From: a virus
IMG/VR virus record: IMGVR_UViG_3300050002_000025
Location: 1-34,250 of that record
DNA: 34,250 nt
Strand: one strand, 5' to 3'
Notes under the pieces: generated by a model
Told to the model about the DNA's origin: nothing
The model's input: only the letters and a program-made list of their open reading frames with translations
Databases searched by the model: none
Made by a program: the position numbers and the translations under genes
Part shown: positions 21,065 through 28,861 of the stretch, in pieces
How positions within the stretch are numbered: the stretch's first letter is position 1
Layout of the letters: each line of letters starts with the position of its first letter

Positions 21065-21590
21065 CAACCGCAGCGCGCCAGTCGGCCGCCCACTGAAAGT
21101 CGATGTTGAGCGCGTCGGCGCACTGCTGATCCTCTGGCCGGTCGCCGACAAACAGGGCGAGATGAGGCGGGAACGCCACACCGACCCCAGTCCGATCGCG
21201 GATCCTCCTGGCCAGATCTAACGCTGTTTCGATGGCCAGCCCTGGCCTTGGCTTCCGGCACCAGCACCGAGCCATCTCCGGGTCACTGGCATGCGGATGA
21301 TGCCTACAGAAGCCAATCCCATCGAACAAGCCGCCGGTCTGGCGTTGCGTCTCAGTCATCGCTTCGGCGACGCTGGCAATGTTGACGATCCTGAGCGCGA
21401 TGCCACCCTGGTTGGACACACCGATGATCCGGCCCCCCTTCTCCTTCCATCGGCGCATCTGCTCGACGGCCTCGGGGAACACGATCACATCTTCGGGGCC
21501 GTTGACGAATTTGCCGAGAGCGTCGTCCTTGCCTTGGCGTACGGTCCCATCGATGTCGAGCAGGAGCAATGGCACCAGTTGTGTAGTCAT
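21045..21590 (-). CDS. HAD-family phosphatase (GmhB-like, HAD-IIIA), 181 aa
   Basis: The motifs are complete: DIDGT with nucleophile Asp12 and acid Asp14, SNQGGIA (59-65), Lys113 in CRKPRPG, and VGDRPED with Asp150. Cys95, His97/98/100, Cys109 and Cys111 form the zinc site of GmhB and histidinol-phosphate phosphatases. These enzymes remove phosphate from sugars or small molecules; a related fold is the 3'-phosphatase part of polynucleotide kinases. In this phage it sits beside an exonuclease, so action on nucleotides or DNA ends is one option. Confidence 0.88.
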   Translation of the reverse strand: MTTQLVPLLLLDIDGTVRQGKDDALGKFVNGPEDVIVFPEAVEQMRRWKEKGGRIIGVSNQGGIALRIVNIASVAEAMTETQRQTGGLFDGIGFCRHHPHASDPEMARCWCRKPRPGLAIETALDLARRIRDRTGVGVAFPPHLALFVGDRPEDQQCADALNIDFQWAADWRAAVDGQAGG

Positions 21591-21892
21591 CGGACCTCGA
21601 TCCGGTACCTGGTGCAGGCCGGCCAGCCGACCCGGACGTCAGTGCCCGGGCCGCCCGTGACGTTCAGGCCACACTTCCAGAACCGAGTATTGCCGGGCTC
21701 GTGTAGGAACAGGTGCGCGCAGGTCTTGCAGTGGAAACCCCACTCGGCGTCGAGCAGGGGCCGGCCGGACACCGGATGGATGCCCTCGGCGAGCCGGAGC
21801 TTGTTCCGCAGCGTCCGCCTCTGGCCAGCCGACAGGTCAGCCGGATCGACGTACCCGGGAGTAACAAACGTGGTGTCATCAAACAAGCTCAT
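21587..21892 (-). CDS. Cys4 zinc protein of unknown function, 101 aa
   Basis: The protein contains QRRTLRNKLRLAEGIHPVSG, then CKTCAHLF, WKCGL and WPACTRYR, a four-Cys arrangement typical of a small zinc ribbon. The HP-x(3)-G-RPL phrase followed by CxxC is common in actinophage proteins of unknown role. I chose the ATG at 21892, which overlaps the exonuclease stop. The longer frame upstream is the neighbour's shadow. Confidence 0.72.
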   Translation of the reverse strand: MSLFDDTTFVTPGYVDPADLSAGQRRTLRNKLRLAEGIHPVSGRPLLDAEWGFHCKTCAHLFLHEPGNTRFWKCGLNVTGGPGTDVRVGWPACTRYRIEVR

Positions 21893-22434
21893 CGGCCTAT
21901 CACCGCGTCGTACATCCGCATGGCCCACTTGGCATCACCGAGCGCCGTGTGCCGCTCCCACTCGGTCGGCATGTCGACACCGAGCGCAGCGCACAGATCA
22001 GCCGAATCCCACGGCGGGTCGATCCCGAGCTTCCCGGCCGCCATCGCCTCGACATCAACCAGGTGGTAGTGCCACGACGGCATCACACCATGCGCCCGGA
22101 GGAGCCCCCGGAGCCGCTCCTCGTCGAAACTGATGACGTTGCCAACCAGGTGAGCGCCGTGGGTCAGCTCTGCGAAATAAGAAACGAACCGATCAAGCGA
22201 GCACGTATCGTGCCAATCGAGCGATTCGGTCTCGTTGCCTTGCGGGTGACGTTCATGGAACCGGCCGATCGACAAGGCGATCGGGTCGGCATGCTCCAAA
22301 GTGACCGGCAGAGCCCAAGCGTTCTCTGTTTCGGTGCCGTCTGGGTAGCGGGAGACCATGCCCACCTCCCAGATCTCGCCGGTCACGGCGTCCAGGCTGG
22401 TCGTTTCGGTGTCGAGGAACACAAGCTTAGGCAT
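21889..22434 (-). CDS. DnaQ-like DEDDh 3'-5' exonuclease, 181 aa
   Basis: All DEDDh residues are visible: Asp8 and Glu10 in FLDTETT, Asp104 in NVISFDEERL, and His162 plus Asp167 in HTALGDAKW. Stand-alone enzymes of this type trim single strands or short oligonucleotides, or proofread. With no phage polymerase here, a repair or nucleotide-salvage role, or support to the RecT/YqaJ system, is inferred. The start ATG at 22434 lies inside the upstream gene's end. Confidence 0.92.
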   Translation of the reverse strand: MPKLVFLDTETTSLDAVTGEIWEVGMVSRYPDGTETENAWALPVTLEHADPIALSIGRFHERHPQGNETESLDWHDTCSLDRFVSYFAELTHGAHLVGNVISFDEERLRGLLRAHGVMPSWHYHLVDVEAMAAGKLGIDPPWDSADLCAALGVDMPTEWERHTALGDAKWAMRMYDAVIGR

Positions 22435-22639
22435 CGTCGGCTTCCTTCGGGAGGCGGGCGTCGCTGATGAAGCTGTCAATGGCGTCAGCTGCCCTCAGTA
22501 GTTCATCGAGCTTGGGTTCCACCTCGACGGCCAGGTCGGCATCATCCCGCTTGGGCAGGATCATTCGAGTCTTGGCGAGGCGTTCGTAGTAGGCGATGGC
22601 CATCCAGACCGCAGTGGTACGTGTGTCTGTCGTTGTCAT
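22427..22639 (-). CDS. hypothetical helical protein, 70 aa
   Basis: The protein starts MTTTDTRTTAVWMAIAYYER and is acidic and helical, with VEVEPKLDELLRAADAIDSF. The ATG overlaps the terminase stop (ATGA). No domain is recognised. Confidence 0.65.
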   Translation of the reverse strand: MTTTDTRTTAVWMAIAYYERLAKTRMILPKRDDADLAVEVEPKLDELLRAADAIDSFISDARLPKEADDA

Positions 22640-24198
22640 GCCCCCCAGCCTACCTTTGGAGCACCACCTACGTCGATCAGCAAGTGCGTGATTCCATGGA
22701 CCAGAGCATCCAACGCCCCAGGCGACATCGGATCCTCATCCGGCTCCCACGTAGTCATCTGACGCTCCAAATACGGCAGCGACCCGACGTGATGCACCCG
22801 GCGGTCCTTGTACAGCCGCCACACCGGCCTGGCCCGATCCTTCTTGCCGAGCTTGGCCTTGGCCTCATAGACCGCGATCGGGTAGTCACCCCACAGAGGC
22901 GAGCCCTTCACTGTCAGTTCAGCGTGTTCGCCGAGCCCGGCCGACTCGACCACCACCGCCCCAGCCTTCGGTTCGTTCAACGCCGACCGGGCTGTCGAGT
23001 CACGCCACTCCGACGGCCGTTCCAACCGTGAATCATCAGCGAGGACGAACGCGTGGTAGTCGCCGGCGATCAACGCCCGCCCGATCTTCACCACACCAGC
23101 GTCATCCGAGCGGCCAGTCTTGTTCGGGTCGACCGCTACCACCACCCGTTCGAGCTCGGGCACCCGGTCAACGTCGACCCTCGACTCGGAGATCTCTTCT
23201 TTGCGCCAGATCGCTCCTGGCCGCTCCGAGGTGTCTTGTTGGCATTCGATGACGAAGGCGTCCATGCCCATGTCTCGGAGTTGTTCTTCGCAGCGGCCCA
23301 AGTCCATCCACGCGGGCCAGCGGGGTGTGCCGCCGGTGATCCGCCATTTCCCATCTCGGCGTTCAGCGGTCATGTCGGCGACGAGCGGGAACGGCCCGGA
23401 TCGGATGGCGCCGCCCATCATGTCGAGCACGCCGGCGCCGAGCTGGGCGGCGATCGAGTTGGGGGCTACGACGTTCTGGGCGAGGATCAGGACCTTGTTC
23501 GGCAGCAACGCCGGAATGAGAGCCTGGGTGATGGTGCGGATGTTCTTGGCGTTGACCGCGGCGGATGCGTGGGTGTCGTCGATGTCGTCGAGGACCATCA
23601 TGTCGGGTCGTTGTTCGTCGAGGCGTGCTCCTCGCCGTGAGGCGTCGAGGCCGAGGGCGTCGATGGTGGCTCCGGACGCGGTGCGGAGCCGGTTGCGTCG
23701 CCAGCCTTTCGACGACCCGAACTTGCTCAGTTTGACTTCGCCCATGGCTGGGTAGTGGCGGGTGAAGGTGTCGGATTCGAGGATGGCGCCGATGTTGCCG
23801 ACGTGGTCGTCGGCTTGTGACTGGGTGTGGGACACGTACAGGCAGTACTTGCGGATCCCCCGGGCGAGTAGCTTCGCGGTGGCGATCTCGGCCAACGCGG
23901 ACTTGGCGTAGCCTCTCGGCCAGAGCGACAGCCAGGGGTCAGGTCGTGCGTCACCAATCTGGTCGACCCACTCCCAGAACTGCTCGTGCTCGGCGGCATA
24001 GTCGCCTTGAATGTAGGCGGGCACGCACGCCTGGTTCCACTGGCGCCAGTCGAGGCCGGCGAGTGGGTCGAGCCCGGCGATGGCTTCCAGTAGGGCTTGT
24101 TCGATGAGGGCTCGCTCGGAGCCGGTGAGTTGGTCGAGGAGGCCAGCGAGCTCGTCGGGTGTGAGCTGGGCGAGCATGCCGACATCGACCCCGGTCAT
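22636..24198 (-). CDS. terminase large subunit, 520 aa
   Basis: The packaging ATPase has a deviant Walker A at WPRGYAKSA (93-101) and Walker B at MMVLDDID (200-207). The RNase H-like nuclease has Asp357 in VVVAVDPNKTG, Glu418 in AVVVESAGLG and Asp497 in GALDALVHG. It cuts phage DNA and pumps it through the portal. It is coupled to the small subunit by ATGA. The type of ends (cohesive or headful) cannot be read from motifs alone. Confidence 0.96.
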   Translation of the reverse strand: MTGVDVGMLAQLTPDELAGLLDQLTGSERALIEQALLEAIAGLDPLAGLDWRQWNQACVPAYIQGDYAAEHEQFWEWVDQIGDARPDPWLSLWPRGYAKSALAEIATAKLLARGIRKYCLYVSHTQSQADDHVGNIGAILESDTFTRHYPAMGEVKLSKFGSSKGWRRNRLRTASGATIDALGLDASRRGARLDEQRPDMMVLDDIDDTHASAAVNAKNIRTITQALIPALLPNKVLILAQNVVAPNSIAAQLGAGVLDMMGGAIRSGPFPLVADMTAERRDGKWRITGGTPRWPAWMDLGRCEEQLRDMGMDAFVIECQQDTSERPGAIWRKEEISESRVDVDRVPELERVVVAVDPNKTGRSDDAGVVKIGRALIAGDYHAFVLADDSRLERPSEWRDSTARSALNEPKAGAVVVESAGLGEHAELTVKGSPLWGDYPIAVYEAKAKLGKKDRARPVWRLYKDRRVHHVGSLPYLERQMTTWEPDEDPMSPGALDALVHGITHLLIDVGGAPKVGWGA

Positions 24199-24767
24199 GC
24201 GTTGGTGGGCACCTCAGTGCTTGCCTTGGCGTCGGCTTTGGCGTCGTTGTGGCCGGCGAGGTATGCGCCGAGGAGGTCGTTGATGCGTTCGGCGTCGGCT
24301 GGTGGTGTGGTGCCTTGGCGTGTGTCGAGTCCGAAGAGTGTGGCCATGTCTCTGCGTACGGCTCGGACTTCTCGGTTGGCTCGGAGTGCGGTTTCGAGGT
24401 GTTTGGGGTCGACGGGTACGGGGCCGTTGGTGTCGAGTTCGTGGCGGGCGGCGGCGACGGCTGCGGTGTGGCAGAGTATGGCTTCCCTAGCGATTTCGGC
24501 GGATTGTTCGCCGAGTGCTTCGAGGCGGTGGCCTTCTTGGGTTCGGAGTTCGTCGAGGTCGGGGTAGGTGAGGCGGCGCATCATGCGCTTCCAGCGTTTC
24601 CGTATGCCTTCGTGGCTGATGGTGGTGCCGTGTTCTGCTAGGGCGCGTTGGGCTGATCTGAGGCTCATGTGGCGTGTGCGGATGAGGTCCCAGATTTCCC
24701 AGTCGAGGTCGTCCCAGTCTTCTTCTGACCAGCGTGGGGTTTCGGTTGTGGTCAACTGGTCCGGCAT
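24195..24767 (-). CDS. terminase small subunit-like HTH protein, 190 aa
   Basis: The N-terminal half is a helix-turn-helix DNA-binding region (IWDLIRTRHMSLRSAQRAL, ISHEGIRKRWKRMMRRL), followed by long helices with HLETALRANREVRAVRRDMA, as in small terminases that recognise the packaging site. It sits immediately before the large subunit and overlaps it. The ATG at 24767 is used because the longer frame reaches into the divergent promoter region. Confidence 0.85.
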   Translation of the reverse strand: MPDQLTTTETPRWSEEDWDDLDWEIWDLIRTRHMSLRSAQRALAEHGTTISHEGIRKRWKRMMRRLTYPDLDELRTQEGHRLEALGEQSAEIAREAILCHTAAVAAARHELDTNGPVPVDPKHLETALRANREVRAVRRDMATLFGLDTRQGTTPPADAERINDLLGAYLAGHNDAKADAKASTEVPTNA

Positions 24768-24804
24768 CGTTGGCCTCGTGGTTGTGTGGTCGTCAACAAT
24801 TTCG

Positions 24805-24810
24805 ATTGTA
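24805..24810 (-). promoter_or_regulatory. -10 box for the leftward terminase operon
   Basis: On the minus strand TACAAT (24810-24805) predicts a start near 24798 and a leader of about 30 bases before the terminase ATG; ACGAGG serves as a ribosome binding site. The -35 is weak. It is back to back with the rightward promoter at 24818. Confidence 0.55.
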
Positions 24811-24817
24811 GTCGAGG

Positions 24818-24846
24818 TTGCAGCACTACCCGTGAAGTGGTAGAAA
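24818..24846 (+). promoter_or_regulatory. rightward leaderless-type promoter of the early/recombination operon
   Basis: TTGCAG (24818-24823), a 17-bp spacer and TAGAAA (24841-24846) are followed by six bases and the ATG at 24853. Transcription would begin at the start codon. No Shine-Dalgarno precedes the ATG. Confidence 0.72.
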
Positions 24847-24852
24847 TGTGAC

Positions 24853-25062
24853 ATGGATGATGAGGAACACAAGACTACACGCATCTACAACATGTCCGAT
24901 ATCAGCCACCTTCTCGGCTGGCCACGCGAAACCGTGGGCCGGTGGTACAGGACCGGGAAGCTCCCCAAACCTGCGCATCGGACCTCTGACAAGGGGTTTC
25001 CGTACTGGTCGCACAACCAGGCCAAACAGATCCGCCAGATGTTCCGAGACGGTGAACTGTGA
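24853..25062 (+). CDS. MerR/excisionase-type helix-turn-helix protein, 69 aa
   Basis: Residues 11-60 read IYNMSDISHLLGWPRETVGR, then WYRTGKLPKPAHRTSDKGFP and a YWSHNQAKQI helix, the winged-HTH form of MerR-like and excisionase-like proteins. As first gene of the rightward operon, transcribed without a leader, it may autoregulate or switch the divergent promoters. No integrase is present, so true excision is unlikely. Confidence 0.8.
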   Translation: MDDEEHKTTRIYNMSDISHLLGWPRETVGRWYRTGKLPKPAHRTSDKGFPYWSHNQAKQIRQMFRDGEL

Positions 25063-25301
25063 CTGACGACGACCTGGTGGCCCGAGCAAAGAACATCGCC
25101 AAGGCCATGAGCTGGCGTGTCCAGGTGCGGAGAATCGACGAGCGGACACCTCATGCTGTGAAGCGGTGGCAGTGGCGTGTGCTGAGTGTCGACGATCGGG
25201 TGATGTGGTCATCGACAGATCGCTACTCGACCAGGGAAGAAGCCGAGATGCACGGCTGGCTTCGGTGTCTGCGCCTTGAGGACGGATGGGAGGACGTGTG
25301 A
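25059..25301 (+). CDS. hypothetical basic protein, 80 aa
   Basis: A GTG start overlaps the previous stop (GTGA). The protein is compact, with VARAKNIAKAMSWRVQVRRI and a beta-like WQWRVLSVDDRVMWSST segment, then a DRYSTREEAEMHGWLR helix. The ORF is coupled to its neighbours on both sides. Function unknown. Confidence 0.68.
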   Translation: MTDDDLVARAKNIAKAMSWRVQVRRIDERTPHAVKRWQWRVLSVDDRVMWSSTDRYSTREEAEMHGWLRCLRLEDGWEDV

Positions 25302-25585
25302 CTGGGCACCGCAACCAGGATCTGTTCCCGGACGGGTGGGTGCCGCCCCTAGCGGACTGTGGTGATATTCACCCACGGGCTGAGGGTGGGCCGTGCCGGA
25401 TGCCCGAGGGTCATGCTGGTTGGCACTGCAATCTGTCGAGTGAGTCGTGGCCGAAGATGTGGACTGGTTGTGGCGGCTGGTCCGCGGTGCTCGCAGCGGC
25501 CGGGATCGCAGTCTTGGTGTTCGCCCTGTTCTGGGTGATCTTCTGGCTGGCCGAGCAGGTAGCACGGGCCGGAGGTATCGGGTGA
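25298..25585 (+). CDS. membrane protein with one C..C..GHxGxH motif, 95 aa
   Basis: An N-terminal module CGDIHPRAEGGPCRMPEG followed by HAGWH contains the Cys-His signature seen also at 18015, 20876 and 25916. Near the C-terminus, SAVLAAAGIAVLVFALFWVI is a clear membrane span. The GTG at 25298 overlaps the preceding stop; a GTG further upstream is less likely. Function unknown. Confidence 0.7.
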   Translation: MTGHRNQDLFPDGWVPPLADCGDIHPRAEGGPCRMPEGHAGWHCNLSSESWPKMWTGCGGWSAVLAAAGIAVLVFALFWVIFWLAEQVARAGGIG

Positions 25586-25743
25586 CCATCCTTCCGCTGT
25601 TCCGTTGCGGCTGGTGCGCCGCCGAGATCCACACGCTGGATCGGATCGTGATCCGCCGGGGGATCGTGTACTGCGGCGATGAGTGTCACACCCTGGCGCG
25701 AGACTCACACAACACGTCACAACGAGAGGACAACGAGTCATGA
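25582..25743 (+). CDS. small zinc-ribbon protein, 53 aa
   Basis: The GTG start overlaps the previous stop. CGWCAAEIHTLDRI and YCGDECHTLAR give a Cys-x-x-Cys plus Cys-x(3)-Cys treble-clef-like pattern. It may bind DNA or RNA. Stop and next start are close together, so it is part of the same operon. Confidence 0.68.
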   Translation: MTILPLFRCGWCAAEIHTLDRIVIRRGIVYCGDECHTLARDSHNTSQREDNES

Positions 25744-25919
25744 CTTCCAACTATGCCGAGCGTCGACGTATGGCCAAGAAACGGGGGTTTGAGTCGCTTC
25801 ATCATGAGCGTGACTGCCGGGAGCTTTACAAGTGGGCGGTAGGGAGGCTACCGCCGTCAGGTTGGAAGTTCACGGATTATGAGGTGTGGGCACGAGAGAC
25901 GGGACTAGGTAAAACATGA
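25740..25919 (+). CDS. hypothetical basic protein, 59 aa
   Basis: The ATG follows a GAGAGGACAACGAGTC block. The protein begins MTSNYAERRRMAKKRGFES and is Arg/Lys-rich and helical, ending VWARETGLGKT. The composition suggests nucleic-acid contact, but no motif is recognised. Its stop overlaps the next start. Confidence 0.65.
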   Translation: MTSNYAERRRMAKKRGFESLHHERDCRELYKWAVGRLPPSGWKFTDYEVWARETGLGKT

Positions 25920-26554
25920 AGATCGAGCTGCCAGACGAAGTGATCGAAGTTCTGCGCTCCAGATCAGAAGAGATCTTACGGACGCAAGAACCTTTGCATG
26001 GTGTTGACGGGGCGGTGTGGAAGGCGATACGTGATGCGCTGCCACCCGAACCCTGCGGCGATCACATAAAAGCCTATGTCAACTCGCCGATCAGGTTGGA
26101 TTGTGAGCTGCCGGATAGTCACAGCGGCAGTCATGGGTGTTCCGAGACGTGTGGTGACGTGTCGGTTACATACACCTGGCCGAATGTTGACGAACCTGTC
26201 GACGCCACCATTTACTGTGGGTCTGAGCACAACTGCTTGACTTGCGGTAAGCAGGGTGGGCACACCGGCTACCATAAAGCTGATGGTAATATCACGTTGT
26301 GGGCCGAGTACAACACCGGAAAGACCGAGACTCGGGCAACTCGTGATGGGGCATGGACAGATGACCCGATCGCCACCGATACGGATTGCGGAGCCACCGA
26401 CCCGGCCACCAACGATGAGGCCAGGTGTTGGCTACTAGATGGCCACGTAGGCCCGCACGAAGCCATTTCTGGTTGGGGGTGGGACAACGACGATCAGTGT
26501 CCAAGCGCCGTCCTCGATCGAGCTACGGGCGATGGAGACGCTGTATCAAAATGA
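25916..26554 (+). CDS. protein with three C..C..GHxGxH-like motifs, 212 aa
   Basis: After an N-terminal helix come three Cys-His modules: CGDHIK to CELPDSHSGSHG, then CLTCGKQGGHTGYHKAD, then CGATDP to CWLLDGHVGPHEA. Between them are beta-like Trp/Tyr segments such as VTYTWP and ITLWAEYN. This is the largest member of a signature family found four times in the window. The likely role is zinc-dependent binding; no function is known to me. Confidence 0.72.
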   Translation: MKIELPDEVIEVLRSRSEEILRTQEPLHGVDGAVWKAIRDALPPEPCGDHIKAYVNSPIRLDCELPDSHSGSHGCSETCGDVSVTYTWPNVDEPVDATIYCGSEHNCLTCGKQGGHTGYHKADGNITLWAEYNTGKTETRATRDGAWTDDPIATDTDCGATDPATNDEARCWLLDGHVGPHEAISGWGWDNDDQCPSAVLDRATGDGDAVSK

Positions 26555-26590
26555 TGGATCATACAGGCGGACACGAGATCGGTGTGGCCG

Positions 26591-26767
26591 ATGGCGGGTG
26601 ATCAGTACGACAAGGTGAAGCGGTGGCGGGTAGAGATCAGATTCGACGCGACGCGTAGTGACCTGCCGAAGGTCAAGGAAGCTCTCGACGGTGCAGTAAA
26701 GGAGTTCGATGGAATCATCGGATTCCCTCTACGGATCGAAGAGGCTTCGCCGTGGCAGATGGATTGA
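26591..26767 (+). CDS. hypothetical protein, 58 aa
   Basis: The product (MAGDQYDKVKRWRVEIRFDA and GIIGFPLRIEE) looks like a small alpha/beta fold. A GTG at 26582 would add three residues. The ribosome binding site is weak, and the next gene overlaps its end by 16 bases. Function unknown. Confidence 0.58.
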   Translation: MAGDQYDKVKRWRVEIRFDATRSDLPKVKEALDGAVKEFDGIIGFPLRIEEASPWQMD

Positions 26768-27054
26768 CACAAGCAAAGGTGGACGAATTGGTTGGGCTCA
26801 CACAATCTGGCCAAATCGGATGGTGTCGACTGTCGGGCATTCCAGAGTGGTCTTATTGGGTTATACGGAACGGGGATATCCTCTCAGTTAGCAGATTGTG
26901 GGGGGTACGGTATATAGCTATTACACGCGCGGACTTTGTGGTGATGGGCGAGTGGAAATCATGGATCGGTATGCGACCGAAAGCGAAAGCTGTGGATCGG
27001 ATGCACGCTGCCGTGAAGCAACACTGCGCAGCAAGGGGACACGATGGCGGGTGA
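26752..27054 (+). CDS. hypothetical protein, 100 aa
   Basis: A GTG start after AGAGG encodes MADGLTQAKVDELVGLTQSG, an aromatic beta-like middle (WSYWVIRNGDILSVS) and a C-terminal helix with KAVDRMHAAVKQHCAA. The local DNA is more A+T-rich and less Gly/Ala-biased than its neighbours, a sign of possible later acquisition. No family is recognised. It overlaps the start of the YqaJ gene by 11 bases. Confidence 0.6.
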   Translation: MADGLTQAKVDELVGLTQSGQIGWCRLSGIPEWSYWVIRNGDILSVSRLWGVRYIAITRADFVVMGEWKSWIGMRPKAKAVDRMHAAVKQHCAARGHDGG

Positions 27055-27934
27055 GCTGACCAGGGCCGAGAAGGCGGCAAGACGGCACGGGCTCGGTGGG
27101 TCGGATGCCGGGCCGGTGTTCGGGTACGGGTACGGGACACCGTTCTCGGTGTGGTGTGACAAGGTCTACGGGGCCGAGGTTGAGGTCACACCTCAGATGC
27201 AGCGCGGTCACGACCTTGAGCCGGTCGTGGCCGAGCTGTTCACCCGTAAGACCGGCGAGCCGGTCAAGGCTATGACCGGTCAGCATTGGTCAACTAGCCC
27301 CGGCACCCCCTGGTTGTTCGCGACTCTGGATTACCGGTTGCGTCGTGGTGGGATTTACCGCCGTGAATGGTTGGAGTGCAAGACGGCCGAGTGGCGGTAC
27401 GCCGGTCACGAGTGGGGGCCGGACGATTCTGGTCCCGATGGTCTCCCGCCCCGCTACCTCTTGCAGGGTCACCATCAGATTGCGGCGACCGGGGCTGCGC
27501 GGGTGATCGTGGCTGTGTTGTTCGTCGACACGTGGGACTTGCGGCACTATGTGATTGAGCGTGACCCGACGATCGCTGAGCTGTTGGTTGAGGGTGAGCG
27601 GCAGTTCTGGGAAGATCACGTGCTCGCTCGGGTGCCGCCGGCGATCTCGAACCCGGCCCGGGATCTGGAAGCGGCCCGGGCGATCCCGGTTGAGGGCGGC
27701 GCCGCCCAGCTCGGCGAGGACGATCGGCGGTGGCTGGTCCAGTGGGCTGATGCTAACGCTGCGGTGACCGCGGCGGAGAAAGAGAAGGCCGAGGCGAAAG
27801 CTGAGTTGGTCCGGCTGATCGGCACCACGGGCCAAGCCGAGTTCGATGGTCGTGTTGCTGTTACCGCAAGCTACAATAAGCATGGCACACGTACATACCT
27901 GTTGAAGACACCGAAACAATGGAGGACAACGTGA
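27044..27934 (+). CDS. YqaJ-family (lambda Exo-like) recombination exonuclease, 296 aa
   Basis: The fold signature is complete: GGSDA (18-22), Glu59 in RGHDLEPVVAELF, Asp96 in ATLDYRL, the E-x-K pair Glu111/Lys113 in LECKTA, and Gln141/Gln145 in QGHHQ. These enzymes chew one strand of double-stranded DNA ends, and the partner annealing protein RecT is encoded two genes downstream. Length fits the family. An AAGGGG site precedes the ATG. Its end contains a basic coiled region. Confidence 0.93.
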   Translation: MAGELTRAEKAARRHGLGGSDAGPVFGYGYGTPFSVWCDKVYGAEVEVTPQMQRGHDLEPVVAELFTRKTGEPVKAMTGQHWSTSPGTPWLFATLDYRLRRGGIYRREWLECKTAEWRYAGHEWGPDDSGPDGLPPRYLLQGHHQIAATGAARVIVAVLFVDTWDLRHYVIERDPTIAELLVEGERQFWEDHVLARVPPAISNPARDLEAARAIPVEGGAAQLGEDDRRWLVQWADANAAVTAAEKEKAEAKAELVRLIGTTGQAEFDGRVAVTASYNKHGTRTYLLKTPKQWRTT

Positions 27935-28635
27935 TGATTGAGATCCCGACTGATCAAGTGCTCGCGAAGTTCGGGCCGGACGGGGAACACTGGATACAAG
28001 GCGGTTACGACAACGGTACTGGTGTGTGTTTGCATGGTGCTATCCGTGCGTGTGAGCTGGTACCAGGCGACGCCGGATTGGTCGAGCAGGTCGCCGAAAG
28101 TCAGGGCTGGGGTCCAGAATGGAATGATGCCGACGACACTAAGTTCGATGATGTTGTAGCGGTGGTGCTGTCGCATCCGGAGGTGACCGATTGGGATCTA
28201 GCAGAGGTTTACGGGCCGTCGTGGGAGATCGTGGTCGACACGGCCCGTGTGATCGCTGCTGCGTCACTCGACGATCTGACCCGCCTGGCCTCCACCTGGT
28301 CAGCCGAAAAGTTCACTGCCGGCACCGGCATGTGGGGCACCAGCACCAGGGGCGCCGCCGCCACTGCTACTGTCGCCAGGGGCGCCCCCATCGACGGTAC
28401 TGCCGCTACTACCGCCGCGAATGCGGCTTGGAACGCCGCAAGTGCCGCCGTCCACGTCGATCTGGCCTCTTACGGGCCCGCCGCCGTTAGGGACGCCGCG
28501 AGGGCCGCCTCGATCGTGGATTTGATCGGTCAGCACGATTGGACGATTGAACACCACAAGACTCTGGCCGGGCCGTTCGTCAAGGTATTTCCTGATAGCG
28601 CCTTGGCAGAAGTCACACGCATGCTAGAAGGTTGA
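27934..28635 (+). CDS. hypothetical protein with Ala/Thr-rich helical middle, 233 aa
   Basis: It starts MIEIPTDQVLAKFGPDGEHW behind a GGAGGACAACGTG block and overlaps the exonuclease stop. Residues about 20-80 include a Cys/His region (GVCLHGAIRACELVPG). From about 120 to 190 it is a long Ala/Thr-rich helical stretch, then VDLIGQHDWTIEHH and a charged end. Proteins with this Ala-rich arrangement occur between phage exonucleases and annealers, of unknown role. It may act with the recombination pair. Confidence 0.65.
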   Translation: MIEIPTDQVLAKFGPDGEHWIQGGYDNGTGVCLHGAIRACELVPGDAGLVEQVAESQGWGPEWNDADDTKFDDVVAVVLSHPEVTDWDLAEVYGPSWEIVVDTARVIAAASLDDLTRLASTWSAEKFTAGTGMWGTSTRGAAATATVARGAPIDGTAATTAANAAWNAASAAVHVDLASYGPAAVRDAARAASIVDLIGQHDWTIEHHKTLAGPFVKVFPDSALAEVTRMLEG

Positions 28636-28660
28636 AGACAAACGACTAGGAGGATAACGA

Positions 28661-28861
28661 ATGGGTTGGTTTAGCAAAGGCAAGAGCAGCGGCGGCGGTG
28701 GGAAGTACACCGACGACCAAGCCCGGGCCGACAACAAGACGGTGTGGGAGACGCAAGGTTGGGGCGATGATGACCGGTCGACCGACGGGTCGGCCCAGGC
28801 GGTCGAGGACCGGTACCGCCGCCGCGGCATCGAGGACGACTACAACGGCGGTCGACGGTGA
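28661..28861 (+). CDS. small charged Gly-rich protein, 66 aa
   Basis: The ATG follows AGGAGGATAACGA, an excellent ribosome binding site. The protein has a GWFSKGKSSGGGGKYTDD start and a charged, disordered-looking remainder ending RRRGIEDDYNGGRR. Placed between the exonuclease and recT genes, it may be a flexible accessory; function unknown. It overlaps the RecT start (GTGA). Confidence 0.68.
   Translation: MGWFSKGKSSGGGGKYTDDQARADNKTVWETQGWGDDDRSTDGSAQAVEDRYRRRGIEDDYNGGRR

Noticed and set aside
24853-25062. Excisionase of an integration module
   Set aside because: The HTH type fits, but no integrase, attachment site or other lysogeny gene was found; a transcriptional role is the safer reading.
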